Source of the DNA: Mucilaginibacter_A sp965201005
GTDB lineage: Bacteria > Bacteroidota > Bacteroidia > Sphingobacteriales > Sphingobacteriaceae
Assembly (NCBI RefSeq): GCF_965201005.1
Contig: NZ_OZ241747.1
Coordinates: forward strand, 124,001-188,000
Direction: 5' to 3'
DNA: 64,000 bases
Below, in pieces: positions 34,749 through 42,874 of the stretch; within the stretch, counting starts at the first letter, position 1; every line of letters starts with the position of its first letter. The notes below the pieces were generated by a model. The model saw only the letters and a program-made list of their open reading frames with translations. It ran no database searches and was not told the DNA's origin. A program made the translations under genes and the position numbers.

Positions 34749-35510
34749 ATGAATTATTTTTTAAACAATATTCCGGAGCGACCGCAAAAACCAAGATCAT
34801 CAGGCTTTACCATGGTAATGGACAAAGGATTGAGTTTGAGGCAGGTAGAAGACTTTATAGAGGTTTCCGGCCAGCATACCGATATTGTAAAATTAGGCTG
34901 GGCAACTTCATATGTTACGCCAAACCTCAGCGAAAAACTGAAGCTTTACCGAGATGCAGGCATTCCAGTGTATTTTGGCGGTACTTTGTTCGAAGCCTTT
35001 ATTATCCGCGGCCAGTTTGATGATTACCGCCGCACGCTGGATCAATACCAGATGGATTTTGCCGAAGTTTCTGATGGTTCCATCACCATTGAACACGAAG
35101 AAAAGTGCGATTATATCAGGAAGTTAAGCGATCAGGTTACCGTAATTTCTGAAGTGGGCTCTAAAGACGTGGAAAAGATTTTTGCGCCTTATAAATGGAT
35201 CAGGCTGATGAACGCTGAACTGGAGGCCGGTTCATGGAAAGTGATCGCGGAAGCCCGCGAAAGCGGAAATGTTGGTATTTACCGTGATTCGGGCGAAGTT
35301 AGGCAAGGTTTGGTGGATGAAATCCTGACCCAAATCCCGGAAGAAAAAATTATTTGGGAAGCACCGCAAAAAGCACAGCAGGTTTGGTTTATCAAACTGA
35401 TCGGGGCAAACGTAAATTTAGGGAATATTGCGCCCGCAGAAGTGATCCCACTGGAAACCATCCGCCTCGGATTGCGCAGTGATACCTTTGATTTTTTTCT
35501 GAATCAATAA
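34749..35510 (+). CDS. Phosphosulfolactate synthase family protein (ComA-like)
   Basis: A 253-residue TIM-barrel protein of the ComA family, which in methanogens adds sulfite to phosphoenolpyruvate to give phosphosulfolactate, the first step of coenzyme M synthesis. Landmarks: GFTMVMDKGLSLRQVEDFIE, DIVKLGWATSYV, YFGGTLFEAFI, EVSDGSITIEHEEKCDYI, EVGSKD and GNVGIYRDSGEVR. The family is spread among Bacteroidota lacking methanogenesis, where its product is unclear; a sulfonate (sulfolactate or sulfonolipid) link is possible but is only inference. The ATG at 34749 is chosen over an upstream start. The same-strand aroE follows after 42 bp. Confidence 0.87.
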   Translation: MNYFLNNIPERPQKPRSSGFTMVMDKGLSLRQVEDFIEVSGQHTDIVKLGWATSYVTPNLSEKLKLYRDAGIPVYFGGTLFEAFIIRGQFDDYRRTLDQYQMDFAEVSDGSITIEHEEKCDYIRKLSDQVTVISEVGSKDVEKIFAPYKWIRLMNAELEAGSWKVIAEARESGNVGIYRDSGEVRQGLVDEILTQIPEEKIIWEAPQKAQQVWFIKLIGANVNLGNIAPAEVIPLETIRLGLRSDTFDFFLNQ

Positions 35511-35552
35511 ACCACTTTTCGTGTTCACTCAGCATAAGGTAACAATAACCCC

Positions 35553-36365
35553 ATGAAAAAATACGGACTGATTGGTTTCCCGCTAACACATTCTTTCTCT
35601 AAAAAATATTTTACAGAAAAGTTTGAAAAAGAAGGGATTAATGATGCTTCTTACGATCTTTTTGAATTGGCAAATCTGAGCGATTTCCCGGAACTGATTA
35701 AAGACAACCCGGATTTATGTGGTTTAAATGTGACCATTCCGCACAAAATTGGTGCAATTTTTTATGTAAACTGGCTGGATGACGAGGCCAAAAAAGTAAA
35801 AGCCATCAATTGTATCAAAGTGATTCAGGAAAGTGCCCTCGCAGCCGCTTTTTCGGGCGAAGTGGGTTTTGTTGGCCAGGATTTTAGGCTGGAAGGTTAC
35901 AATACCGATATTTATGGTTTTGAACATTCTTTAAAACCACTCTTAAAATTGCACCATAAACGGGCTTTGGTTTTAGGGAACGGCGGTGCCAGCCGGGCAG
36001 TTAGATATGTTTTAAAAAAGCTGGGCATCCCTTTTAAAGTAGTATCCCGCAGGCCCAGGCCAAACCAGCTTTTGTATGAAAATTTAACACCAGAAATTGT
36101 TAAAAGCTACAGATTAATCATCAATACCACACCGCTGGGCACAGATCCGGACATTACCGCTTTTCCGCCGATACCTTACGATGCCATTACCGAACGGCAC
36201 TTGTTGTATGATTTGATTTATAATCCTGAAAAAACGGTTTTTTTACAAAAAGGCGAAGCACAGGGGGCTGAAATTAAAAACGGCCACGAAATGCTTGTTT
36301 TACAAGCCGAAAAAGGCTGGGAAATCTGGAACAAAAAAAACCATGAACCGATCTCAATCATTTAA
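35553..36365 (+). CDS. aroE: Shikimate dehydrogenase
   Basis: A 270-residue enzyme that reduces 3-dehydroshikimate to shikimate with NADPH in aromatic amino-acid synthesis. Landmarks: GFPLTHSFSKKYFTEKF (substrate serines), GLNVTIPHK with the catalytic Lys, AINCIKV, GYNTDIYGF, the nucleotide loop GNGGASRAV, NTTPLG and DLIYNPEKT. The last 23 bp overlap the start of gldD, so the two are translationally coupled. Confidence 0.95.
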   Translation: MKKYGLIGFPLTHSFSKKYFTEKFEKEGINDASYDLFELANLSDFPELIKDNPDLCGLNVTIPHKIGAIFYVNWLDDEAKKVKAINCIKVIQESALAAAFSGEVGFVGQDFRLEGYNTDIYGFEHSLKPLLKLHHKRALVLGNGGASRAVRYVLKKLGIPFKVVSRRPRPNQLLYENLTPEIVKSYRLIINTTPLGTDPDITAFPPIPYDAITERHLLYDLIYNPEKTVFLQKGEAQGAEIKNGHEMLVLQAEKGWEIWNKKNHEPISII

Positions 36366-36936
36366 ATTTTTACTGATTTCAATTTGCACGGTTTTGTTTT
36401 TTTCCTGCACCAATCATGATTTTTCCCCTAAACCGCGTGGTTTTTTCCGCTTAAATTTTCCTAAAAAAGCTTATCGTGTTTATAACGGTAAGTGCCCATT
36501 TACGTTCAGCTATCCGGTTTACGCCAATATTGAGCCCGATAAGAACAGAAATGCACAGCCTTGCTGGTTCAACCTTGAATTTCCGGATTTTAAAGGTACA
36601 CTGCACCTCAGTTATATGCCTGTAACTTCCAAAAAAGTTTTTAATGAACTGATTGAAGATGCCCACACTTTCGCCTTTAAACATACGGTAAAAGCAACCG
36701 GAATTGATGAAGGGACCATCGCTTACCCGAACCGAAAAATGTACGGCATTTATTACCGCATTGATGGCAACGCTGCTTCATCTGTACAATTTTACCTCAC
36801 AGACAGCACCAAAAATTACCTTCGGGGAGCCTTGTATTTCAATGAGTTGCCACGTCAGGACTCTATCAAACCGGTTTTGGATTTTGTAAAAAAAGATATT
36901 GATGTGATGATCAAAAGCATTCGCTGGAAAAACTGA
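36343..36936 (+). CDS. gldD: Gliding motility lipoprotein GldD
   Basis: A 197-residue lipoprotein needed for gliding motility and the type IX secretion machinery in Flavobacterium johnsoniae. Lipobox LFFSC gives a lipidated Cys near residue 22. GldD landmarks: FSPKPRGFFRLNFPKKAY, PCWFNLEFPDFKGTLHLSY, the TFAFKHTVKA helix and the C-terminal LYFNELPRQDSIKPVLDFVKKDID. The ATG at 36343 lies inside aroE and gives a proper signal peptide. In Sphingobacteriaceae, gldD often occurs in non-gliding genomes as part of envelope functions. Confidence 0.93.
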   Translation: MNRSQSFKFLLISICTVLFFSCTNHDFSPKPRGFFRLNFPKKAYRVYNGKCPFTFSYPVYANIEPDKNRNAQPCWFNLEFPDFKGTLHLSYMPVTSKKVFNELIEDAHTFAFKHTVKATGIDEGTIAYPNRKMYGIYYRIDGNAASSVQFYLTDSTKNYLRGALYFNELPRQDSIKPVLDFVKKDIDVMIKSIRWKN

Positions 36937-36964
36937 TGCTTCTTTTATCGGTATAAAAACAGCA
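36936..36964. terminator. Motif hairpin between convergent gldD and terC
   Basis: ATGCTTCTTTTATC at 36936-36949 directly joins the gldD stop and faces ATAAAAACAGCA (36952-36963): the two forms of the motif as an inverted pair with only a few bases between. It lies in the 35-bp gap between convergent genes, so two-way termination is likely. Confidence 0.6.
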
Positions 36965-36971
36965 AATACGG

Positions 36972-37781
36972 TTAACTTTTATCCAGCACATCTTCTGCAT
37001 CTTTCGTAATCTCCGGTTCGATCGCATGTTGTTTTGGAAAGTTGAATAGCAGCGAAGTAATCACCGGGACTAAAAACACTGCAACGGTAAAAAGCGACAC
37101 AAAAAGATCTGTTTTCTTTCCTTCCAGTATTTCTGAAAATAGCGTTCCAGGATAAAAATGTGTGTATAAAGAAGCCGTAAGTTTGATGCCCAAAACGCCA
37201 ATTACCACAAAAGCAACCGTTTCTAAAAACGTAAATTTCTCCATCAGCTTTACAAAAGCCTGCGCCACAAAACGCATGGCCAAAATGCCGATAAAAACGC
37301 CGGTATAAATTAAAAAAACATGATCGGTAAAAGCAACGGCCGCAAAAACATTATCAATAGAAAAAGCCAGGTCCATCACTTCCACCAAAGCCACCGTTGC
37401 CCAAAATGTACCTACCAAACCAACGGTAGAACGATACACCCAGCTTTCGTTTTTATTTACCGATTCTTCTTCAGCATCACCTGATTTCCCTTTAAAATAA
37501 TCAAAAGCCAGATATAATAAATACAAACCGCCCAAGGGTTTTAGCCACCAGATTTTGACTAACCACGCCGCCAGAAACAAACAAATGCCACGGAAAACAT
37601 AAGCGCCAATAATACCGTAACGCAAGGCTTTACTGCGCTGCTCTTTCGGCAAATCAATCACCATGGTAGCCAAAACGGCTGCATTATCTACCGAAAGCAG
37701 GCTTTCGATCACAATTAAATTTAAAATTATCAGCAAGCCTGCCTGTATATCTTCGCCCAATAACCGATGTAAAAAATCCAT
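36972..37781 (-). CDS. terC: TerC family integral membrane protein
   Basis: A 269-residue membrane protein with seven or more helices of the TerC family, linked to tellurite resistance and to metal (Mn2+) export in related proteins. The two characteristic acidic sites are in ESLLSVDNAAVLATMV and FSIDNVFAAVAF. It is the last gene of a minus-strand cluster, terD-terD-telA-unknown-terC. A motif copy (37797-37809) sits just upstream of its start. Confidence 0.92.
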   Translation of the reverse strand: MDFLHRLLGEDIQAGLLIILNLIVIESLLSVDNAAVLATMVIDLPKEQRSKALRYGIIGAYVFRGICLFLAAWLVKIWWLKPLGGLYLLYLAFDYFKGKSGDAEEESVNKNESWVYRSTVGLVGTFWATVALVEVMDLAFSIDNVFAAVAFTDHVFLIYTGVFIGILAMRFVAQAFVKLMEKFTFLETVAFVVIGVLGIKLTASLYTHFYPGTLFSEILEGKKTDLFVSLFTVAVFLVPVITSLLFNFPKQHAIEPEITKDAEDVLDKS

Positions 37782-37843
37782 ATCGCTTTTTTTGTAATGC
37801 TGTTTTTATGACTGTTTTTTTGGTGTGTTGTTACAATTAAGTG

Positions 37844-38803
37844 CTAAATCATGTCGGTGTTCAGCATTGCTTTCAAAATGTTTGCCTGCGCATCAATATT
37901 GCTGATGTTCTGCATAAAACTGATGTCGCTTAGTTTCCGGTAATTTTCGGCCAGCAAGGTTTTAATTTCCTGCGGAAGATACGCTTTTGCCACGCCAATA
38001 TTACTTTGCAACTGATCGTTTTTGGCTTTTAGCTCTGAAATCATATTTTCTTTTTGCGAAACCTGATTGGTTAAATTGATGTTGATGATCTTCTCATAAT
38101 CACAAAACAAAAAAAGGTTCCTAAGCGGATAAAACAAAAAATAACGTTCCGTTTCTGCAAATTTATAAACTTCCAGAACCGTGTTTCCGGCTTTCAATCC
38201 GCAGAAAAACGCTGTTTTAAAATCATATTTGCAAAGTAAACCCAACAGCTTTTTCTCGATGGCTGCATGTGCGTTTGCATAAACCTTCGCCGCATCAAAC
38301 CGGATCAAATCCTGCAAAAGTTCAGCAGAAATTTCGCTGTAAAACTCCGCAGAAAACCTTGCACTAAAGCTGTTGATGTTTTTGGAGAAAGGATATTCAT
38401 CAGAATTGTCAGACAGCAATTGGTACAAACACCTCAACGAAATATTGATCTTTAAAGTCTGTTTCTGTTTTCCCTGCCCGTAGTTTTTTTCCTGATAAAA
38501 AGAGCTTGCAAGCTGTGATTCCAGCTCATTGTTCAGCTGGATTTCATCAAACAAAAGGCTGACGTTCTGCTCGTTGTTTTTCTTGATTTTCTTCAGCAGA
38601 TCAATCAAACTTGCTGTGTATTGCAGATGGAAAAGCTCGAGATTATTGGCATCCAATTCCGGGTTTTGTTCGAACAGCTGATGAATAACCTGGCTGCGCA
38701 GATAAATTTTGTAGATAATTTCTTCCTGAAAAAATGCCGCAAGCAATTGCAGTTTACTGATGATTTTTTGAGAATCTTGAAAAATTGCCTGCCGCTGGTC
38801 CAT
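37844..38803 (-). CDS. Conserved ter-cluster protein of unknown function
   Basis: A 319-residue, mostly helical soluble protein (MDQRQAIFQDSQKIISKLQLL...). No known catalytic motif. Long heptad-like stretches at about 245-275 (VSQKENMISELKAKNDQL) suggest a coiled coil. It begins 10 bp after telA, so it is cotranscribed with the ter genes, and may be a Bacteroidota-specific subunit of the Ter complex at the membrane (inference from position). AT-rich lysine codon use resembles telA. Confidence 0.6.
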   Translation of the reverse strand: MDQRQAIFQDSQKIISKLQLLAAFFQEEIIYKIYLRSQVIHQLFEQNPELDANNLELFHLQYTASLIDLLKKIKKNNEQNVSLLFDEIQLNNELESQLASSFYQEKNYGQGKQKQTLKINISLRCLYQLLSDNSDEYPFSKNINSFSARFSAEFYSEISAELLQDLIRFDAAKVYANAHAAIEKKLLGLLCKYDFKTAFFCGLKAGNTVLEVYKFAETERYFLFYPLRNLFLFCDYEKIININLTNQVSQKENMISELKAKNDQLQSNIGVAKAYLPQEIKTLLAENYRKLSDISFMQNISNIDAQANILKAMLNTDMI

Positions 38804-38813
38804 TCATACAAAA

Positions 38814-39911
38814 TTACTTAATGCTGGTCACATTTTTTTTGAGTTCGGTTTCCAAACTTTGCAGTTCCGTATTCAGTGCTTTGCGGTTTTGCGTGCCTTC
38901 GTCATGGATGCGTTTTACCTCGTTCAGCGTTTCGATTAGCGATTGCGTGGTGCGTTTTAACGTATCGATGGAAACCACCGTTTTCTCGTTTTCGCGCGCC
39001 ACGTCAATACTGTTTTGCTTCAGTAATTCGGCATTTTTTTGCAGGATGGAATTAGTCGTGTCCGAAATCTTTTTCTGCACTTCCACATGCTGTTTTTGCC
39101 GGTTCAAAGCTACGGCAATCGTCAGTTGGTTTTTCCAAACGGGAATCGTAGTCGAAATAATGGACTGCGCTTTTTCGGCGATAGAAGTATTGTTGTTTTG
39201 CACCACGCGGATTTGCGCCAGCGATTGCATCATGATGAAACGAACTACTTTCAAATCAGCCAAACGTTTATCCAAACGGTTTATAAAATCGCGCAGGTCA
39301 GCAATCTCATAATCCTGATAATCAGCAGGATTGCTGTCCATTTGTGCCAGCTTTTCGCTCAGTTCATTAAACTTCAGCTGTCCGGAAATGATCAGTTCTT
39401 CCATTTGTTTGATGTACGAAACATTGCTATCGAACATGGTTTGCAGCGAGCTATTGTCTTTGATGGAATTAACGCGGCCAATTTTGATTTTATTCGTGAT
39501 CTTATCAATATTGTTCACCACGGTATCGTATTTCTGGAAAAGCTTTTGCGTATCAACCACCATTTTTTTCAGGAACGGGATTTTGGAAAGGATAGATTTG
39601 AACGAACTTTGCTCCAGTTCGTCCACATCAATATAATTCAGTTCCGAAAGCAAATCGGTGATCAAACCGCCAACTTCGCCGGAGTTGTACGTACGCACTG
39701 ACGTTAAAAACGCATTGCTGTATTTTTCCATCGAATTTTGCACTTCCACGCCGTAATTCAGGATCGAATTAACATCTTTTGGATCGATGGTTTTGCTGAT
39801 TTCACCCAGCTTCTGCTCGTCTTGCGGCGTCATTGCAGACAAATCGACATTGCCGTCTTTGTCCATTTTTACCGAAGGAACGGTTTGATTATTGGCTGGA
39901 ATAGTTTCCAT
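38814..39911 (-). CDS. telA: TelA-type toxic anion resistance protein
   Basis: A 365-residue cytoplasmic protein of the TelA/KlaA (toxic anion resistance) family. It is largely helical: the N-terminal GEISKTIDPKDVNSILNYG and the segment LSKIPFLKKMVVDTQKLFQKYD (linker of TelA proteins), then VNNIDKITNKI, YIKQMEELI, LADLKVVRFIMMQSLAQIR and WKNQLTIAVALNRQKQHVEVQKKI are family landmarks. TelA proteins work with TerD/TerC in resistance to tellurite, colicins and phages. It lies between terD and the unknown gene in one operon. Confidence 0.92.
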   Translation of the reverse strand: METIPANNQTVPSVKMDKDGNVDLSAMTPQDEQKLGEISKTIDPKDVNSILNYGVEVQNSMEKYSNAFLTSVRTYNSGEVGGLITDLLSELNYIDVDELEQSSFKSILSKIPFLKKMVVDTQKLFQKYDTVVNNIDKITNKIKIGRVNSIKDNSSLQTMFDSNVSYIKQMEELIISGQLKFNELSEKLAQMDSNPADYQDYEIADLRDFINRLDKRLADLKVVRFIMMQSLAQIRVVQNNNTSIAEKAQSIISTTIPVWKNQLTIAVALNRQKQHVEVQKKISDTTNSILQKNAELLKQNSIDVARENEKTVVSIDTLKRTTQSLIETLNEVKRIHDEGTQNRKALNTELQSLETELKKNVTSIK

Positions 39912-39976
39912 TAATTTAAGTTTTGGGTTGAAAATTGCTTTGTGCCGCTGCTTCTTTTATCAGCATAAAATTGGTG

Positions 39977-40591
39977 TTACAAATATTGGTTGATAACCGT
40001 GGTGATGGTTTCCGGCAATTTTTTATCGGTAGTTGGCTCGCCGATGGCATTAAATTTCCACTCGTTGTTCCGCTTGTAAAAAATCCCCATCACCATCGAA
40101 ACAAAACCCGAAAAGCCAGAATTGTGCGCAATATCATACGTGGCAAAAACTTCTTTCACCATTTTTGGCGTGCCTTCGTAAATGCGTATCGAAGCAAACG
40201 GTATTTTACCAAAATCGTGCCCGCGGAAACTGTTCAGCACAAAAGCAACATGCTCTATATCAGCACTTAGCAATGAAAAATCAAGTGTAATCACTTCGTT
40301 GTCCAGGCCGTCATCGCCATCAATATCGCCCGTTAAATCATCGCCGCTATGTTTTACCGAACCGTTTTTTGATTTCAAATTGCCAAAATAAATGGTTTCC
40401 TGCAACTTTTTGTCGGCATCAAACAACGCGCAACTGGCATCCAAATCCACTGCTTCTTTTGTGGTGCCAAATCCGAAGAAACCCCTTTTCTCGATCGCGC
40501 CCCAATTAATGCCCACACAAATATTTTGCAGCTTGCTGCCGTTGGCTTTTTCCAAGTTGATGCGCTGTCCTTTTTGAAGATTAATGGCCAT
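39977..40591 (-). CDS. terD: TerD family calcium-binding stress protein
   Basis: A 204-residue cytosolic protein of the TerD family (the general stress and tellurium proteins TerD/TerE/TerZ/CABP). Landmarks: MAINLQKGQRINLEKA, the acidic calcium-binding stretches DLDASCALFDAD and HSGDDLTGDIDGDDGLDNEV, and the AFVLNSFRGHDFGKIPFASIRI core. Adjacent to a second TerD-type gene 4 bp away. The ligand and client are not known here. Confidence 0.93.
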   Translation of the reverse strand: MAINLQKGQRINLEKANGSKLQNICVGINWGAIEKRGFFGFGTTKEAVDLDASCALFDADKKLQETIYFGNLKSKNGSVKHSGDDLTGDIDGDDGLDNEVITLDFSLLSADIEHVAFVLNSFRGHDFGKIPFASIRIYEGTPKMVKEVFATYDIAHNSGFSGFVSMVMGIFYKRNNEWKFNAIGEPTTDKKLPETITTVINQYL

Positions 40592-40595
40592 AATT

Positions 40596-41150
40596 TTAGT
40601 TGTATTTGTTTAAATAATCCTGCAAACCGCCTTTCATGCCTACACCAACGGCCTCAAATTTCCATTTGCCTTCGCGTTTGTAAATGCGGCCAAATTCTAC
40701 GGCGGTTTCGATCGAAAAATCTTCTTCCAGCTCGTATTTCAACAATTCTGTATTGCTGGCCGTATCAAAAATCCGCACAAAAGAATTACGGACCTGCCCG
40801 AAATTTTGCCTTCTGCCGGCCGCTTCGTGGATGGTGACCACAACCGCCAGCTCTGTTGCCCGCGGATCGATCAGGGCCAGATCGATTTTAAGCTGCTCAT
40901 CATCGCCCTCACCGGCACCCGTCAGGTTATCACCGGTATGTTCTACGCCGCCATCCGGAGACAGCAAATTGTTGTAAAATACGAAATGTTCATCCGAAAG
41001 CAGCTTTTTATTTTCCCCCAGGATAAAAACCGAAGCGTCCAAGTCAAACTCCGTTCCGGTAGAAGATGTGTTGGTGTCCCAGCCCAAACCGATGGTAAAT
41101 TTGGGCGCATTGATATTTTCCCGTTGTCCTTTTTGCAAATTAATGGCCAT
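40596..41150 (-). CDS. TerD family protein, second copy
   Basis: A 184-residue TerD-type protein (starts MAINLQKGQRENINAPKF, with GLGWDTN). The calcium motif DLDASVFILGENK and HTGDNLTGAGEGDDEQ are clear, then IDPRATELAVVVTIHEA, RRQNFGQVRNSFVRI. An upstream in-frame start adds 22 residues of non-family sequence, so the ATG at 41150 is used. It is the first gene of the ter operon. It differs enough from the 39977 gene to be an old duplication rather than a recent one. Confidence 0.92.
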   Translation of the reverse strand: MAINLQKGQRENINAPKFTIGLGWDTNTSSTGTEFDLDASVFILGENKKLLSDEHFVFYNNLLSPDGGVEHTGDNLTGAGEGDDEQLKIDLALIDPRATELAVVVTIHEAAGRRQNFGQVRNSFVRIFDTASNTELLKYELEEDFSIETAVEFGRIYKREGKWKFEAVGVGMKGGLQDYLNKYN

Positions 41151-41459
41151 GTGCTGATTATATTTTATGTTGAAATGAAGTTTAATAACCTTCAAATTTA
41201 ACAGATAATTACTCAAATATAAATTTGTTGAAACTTGTATTTTTATAGGATAAAAGAAGCATGTGTTTGTTACGCGCTGAACGGCTTTACTTTAAAAATA
41301 TTTTTTGCGGATATTATTTGCTGCCGTACGATAATCAGTCAACAAATCCGATTTAAACATTATTGGGTTTAGTTTTTAATGCTTCTTTTATCGCCCAAAA
41401 AATAGTGAAATATGGCTTGCTTATTTTTGATCACAATTTTGTTATAGTTTAGTTTGAGG
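41151..41459. repeat. Divergent gap with distant inverted motif copies
   Basis: A 309-bp AT-rich gap between the ter operon (-) and the DUF1624 gene (+). GATAAAAGAAGCAT at 41249-41262 and ATGCTTCTTTTATCGCC at 41379-41395 form an inverted pair about 115 bp apart, oriented with the copies pointing away from each other relative to the large elements. Probably part of the same repeat family. No reading frame seen. Confidence 0.5.
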
Positions 41460-42623
41460 ATGAAAAGAATTTCCAGTATTGATGTTGCACGCGGTTTGGT
41501 TATGGTGATCATGGCCCTTGACCATACCCGTGATTTACTGCATGTGAGTTCGATAGCTCAATCACCAACCAATCTGAACACAACAACGCCGATCTTATTT
41601 TTTACAAGATGGATAACCTATTTGTGCGCTCCGATATTTGTATTTCTGGCTGGCACATCAGCCTATCTTTCACTAAAGAGAAAAAACAATATCGCCCAAA
41701 GCAGGGAATTTTTGCTTAAACGCGGATTTTGGCTTATCGTACTTGAATTTACGGTAGTCAATTTTGGTCTTTTCTTTGACCCTGGTTTTCACTTGCTTTT
41801 GTTTGAAGTAATTGCAACAATTGGGTTCGGATTTATCGCTTTGTCATTATTACTCAGAGTACCGCTTAAAATCCTGTTTTTTATCGGTTTAATTATTGTT
41901 TTTAGCCACGATCTTTTTGCCTCAATTCCGTTTGCCCGGGGTTCATTGGCATTAAAAATTCTGTCCCCGTTGTTTAACCTTACACCGATACCGTTATTCT
42001 CCGGTCATTTAATGCTTGTTGCCTATCCGCCGCTTCCGTGGCTTGGCATTATGCTTATCGGATTTGCAGCGGGCAGGTTATTTGAATTGCCGGAAGAGAA
42101 GCGCAAGCCAGTGTTCTTCCAAATCGGTTCAATATTGCTGATATTATTTGCCTTAGTTCGTGTTGTCAACAGATATGGGGATACGGTTCCATGGTCTTAC
42201 CAGAAATCTTCTATATTTACTTTTTTGTCATTTATCAATATTAACAAATACCCGCCTTCGCTTTTGTTTACCTTAGTTACGCTGGGGATTATGTTTTTAA
42301 TCCTTAGTGCGGCAGAAAAACGAAACAACAAATTAACTGCTGTTGCCGGTGTTTATGGAAAAGTACCGTTGTTTTATTTTATTGTGCATTTCTATCTCAT
42401 TCATACAATATTGTTGATCATACTTTTTGCGCAGGGGTTCCATTGGGCCGATATGAATTTTGCCTCGGGCTCCTTCGGTAGGCCAAAAGGTGCTGAAAGC
42501 GGCGTACCGTTGTGGGCAGTATATCTGATTTGGATAGGTGTCGTTGCTCTATTATACAAGCCCTGCCTCTGGTTCGGAAAGCATAAAGCCAGCTATAACT
42601 CCTGGTGGACCGGTTATCTTTAA
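41460..42623 (+). CDS. DUF1624 / acyltransferase-like polytopic membrane protein
   Basis: A 387-residue protein with about ten membrane segments. The N-terminus, MKRISSIDVARGLVMVIMALDHTRD, is the signature of the DUF1624 (heparan-alpha-glucosaminide N-acetyltransferase-like) family, followed by FLAGTSAYLSL and the conserved YPPLPWLGIMLIGFAAGRL, GKVPLFYFIVHFYLIH motifs. Family members transfer acetyl groups across membranes, but the substrate here is not known. The ATG at 41460, preceded by a GAGG stretch, is preferred over the upstream TTG. It is isolated between the ter operon and the heme locus. Confidence 0.85.
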   Translation: MKRISSIDVARGLVMVIMALDHTRDLLHVSSIAQSPTNLNTTTPILFFTRWITYLCAPIFVFLAGTSAYLSLKRKNNIAQSREFLLKRGFWLIVLEFTVVNFGLFFDPGFHLLLFEVIATIGFGFIALSLLLRVPLKILFFIGLIIVFSHDLFASIPFARGSLALKILSPLFNLTPIPLFSGHLMLVAYPPLPWLGIMLIGFAAGRLFELPEEKRKPVFFQIGSILLILFALVRVVNRYGDTVPWSYQKSSIFTFLSFININKYPPSLLFTLVTLGIMFLILSAAEKRNNKLTAVAGVYGKVPLFYFIVHFYLIHTILLIILFAQGFHWADMNFASGSFGRPKGAESGVPLWAVYLIWIGVVALLYKPCLWFGKHKASYNSWWTGYL

Positions 42624-42726
42624 ATCCGAATTTATCGCCTGTGCAAATATAAAAGGATAATGATCAAGATCTTGACCACTAAACATTTGGATACGTTTGT
42701 AACTTTTATTGAAAGGGATATAATGT

Positions 42727-42874
42727 CTGTTTAAGTTTCTGCCAAAAAAGTTTTGAATGCTTCTTTTATCGCCCAAAATTTTGCTTTTGCAATTGTTGCC
42801 TATAGAAAACCCCCTTGATAAACCACCAAATTTTAGGCGATAAAAGAAGCATATATAATTTAACCAGACCCTAA
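42727..42874. repeat. MITE-like element between DUF1624 and CobN genes
   Basis: Core 42757-42852 with ends ATGCTTCTTTTATCGCC and GGCGATAAAAGAAGCAT, a perfect 17-base inverted repeat; interior TTTTGCTTTTGCAATTGTTG matches the element at 24806-24972, and AACCACCAAATTTTAGG matches the reverse complement of the one at 28267. Flank CTGTTTAAGTTTCTGCC (42727-42743) matches the outer end of the other elements. It separates convergent genes and may also terminate them. Confidence 0.65.
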
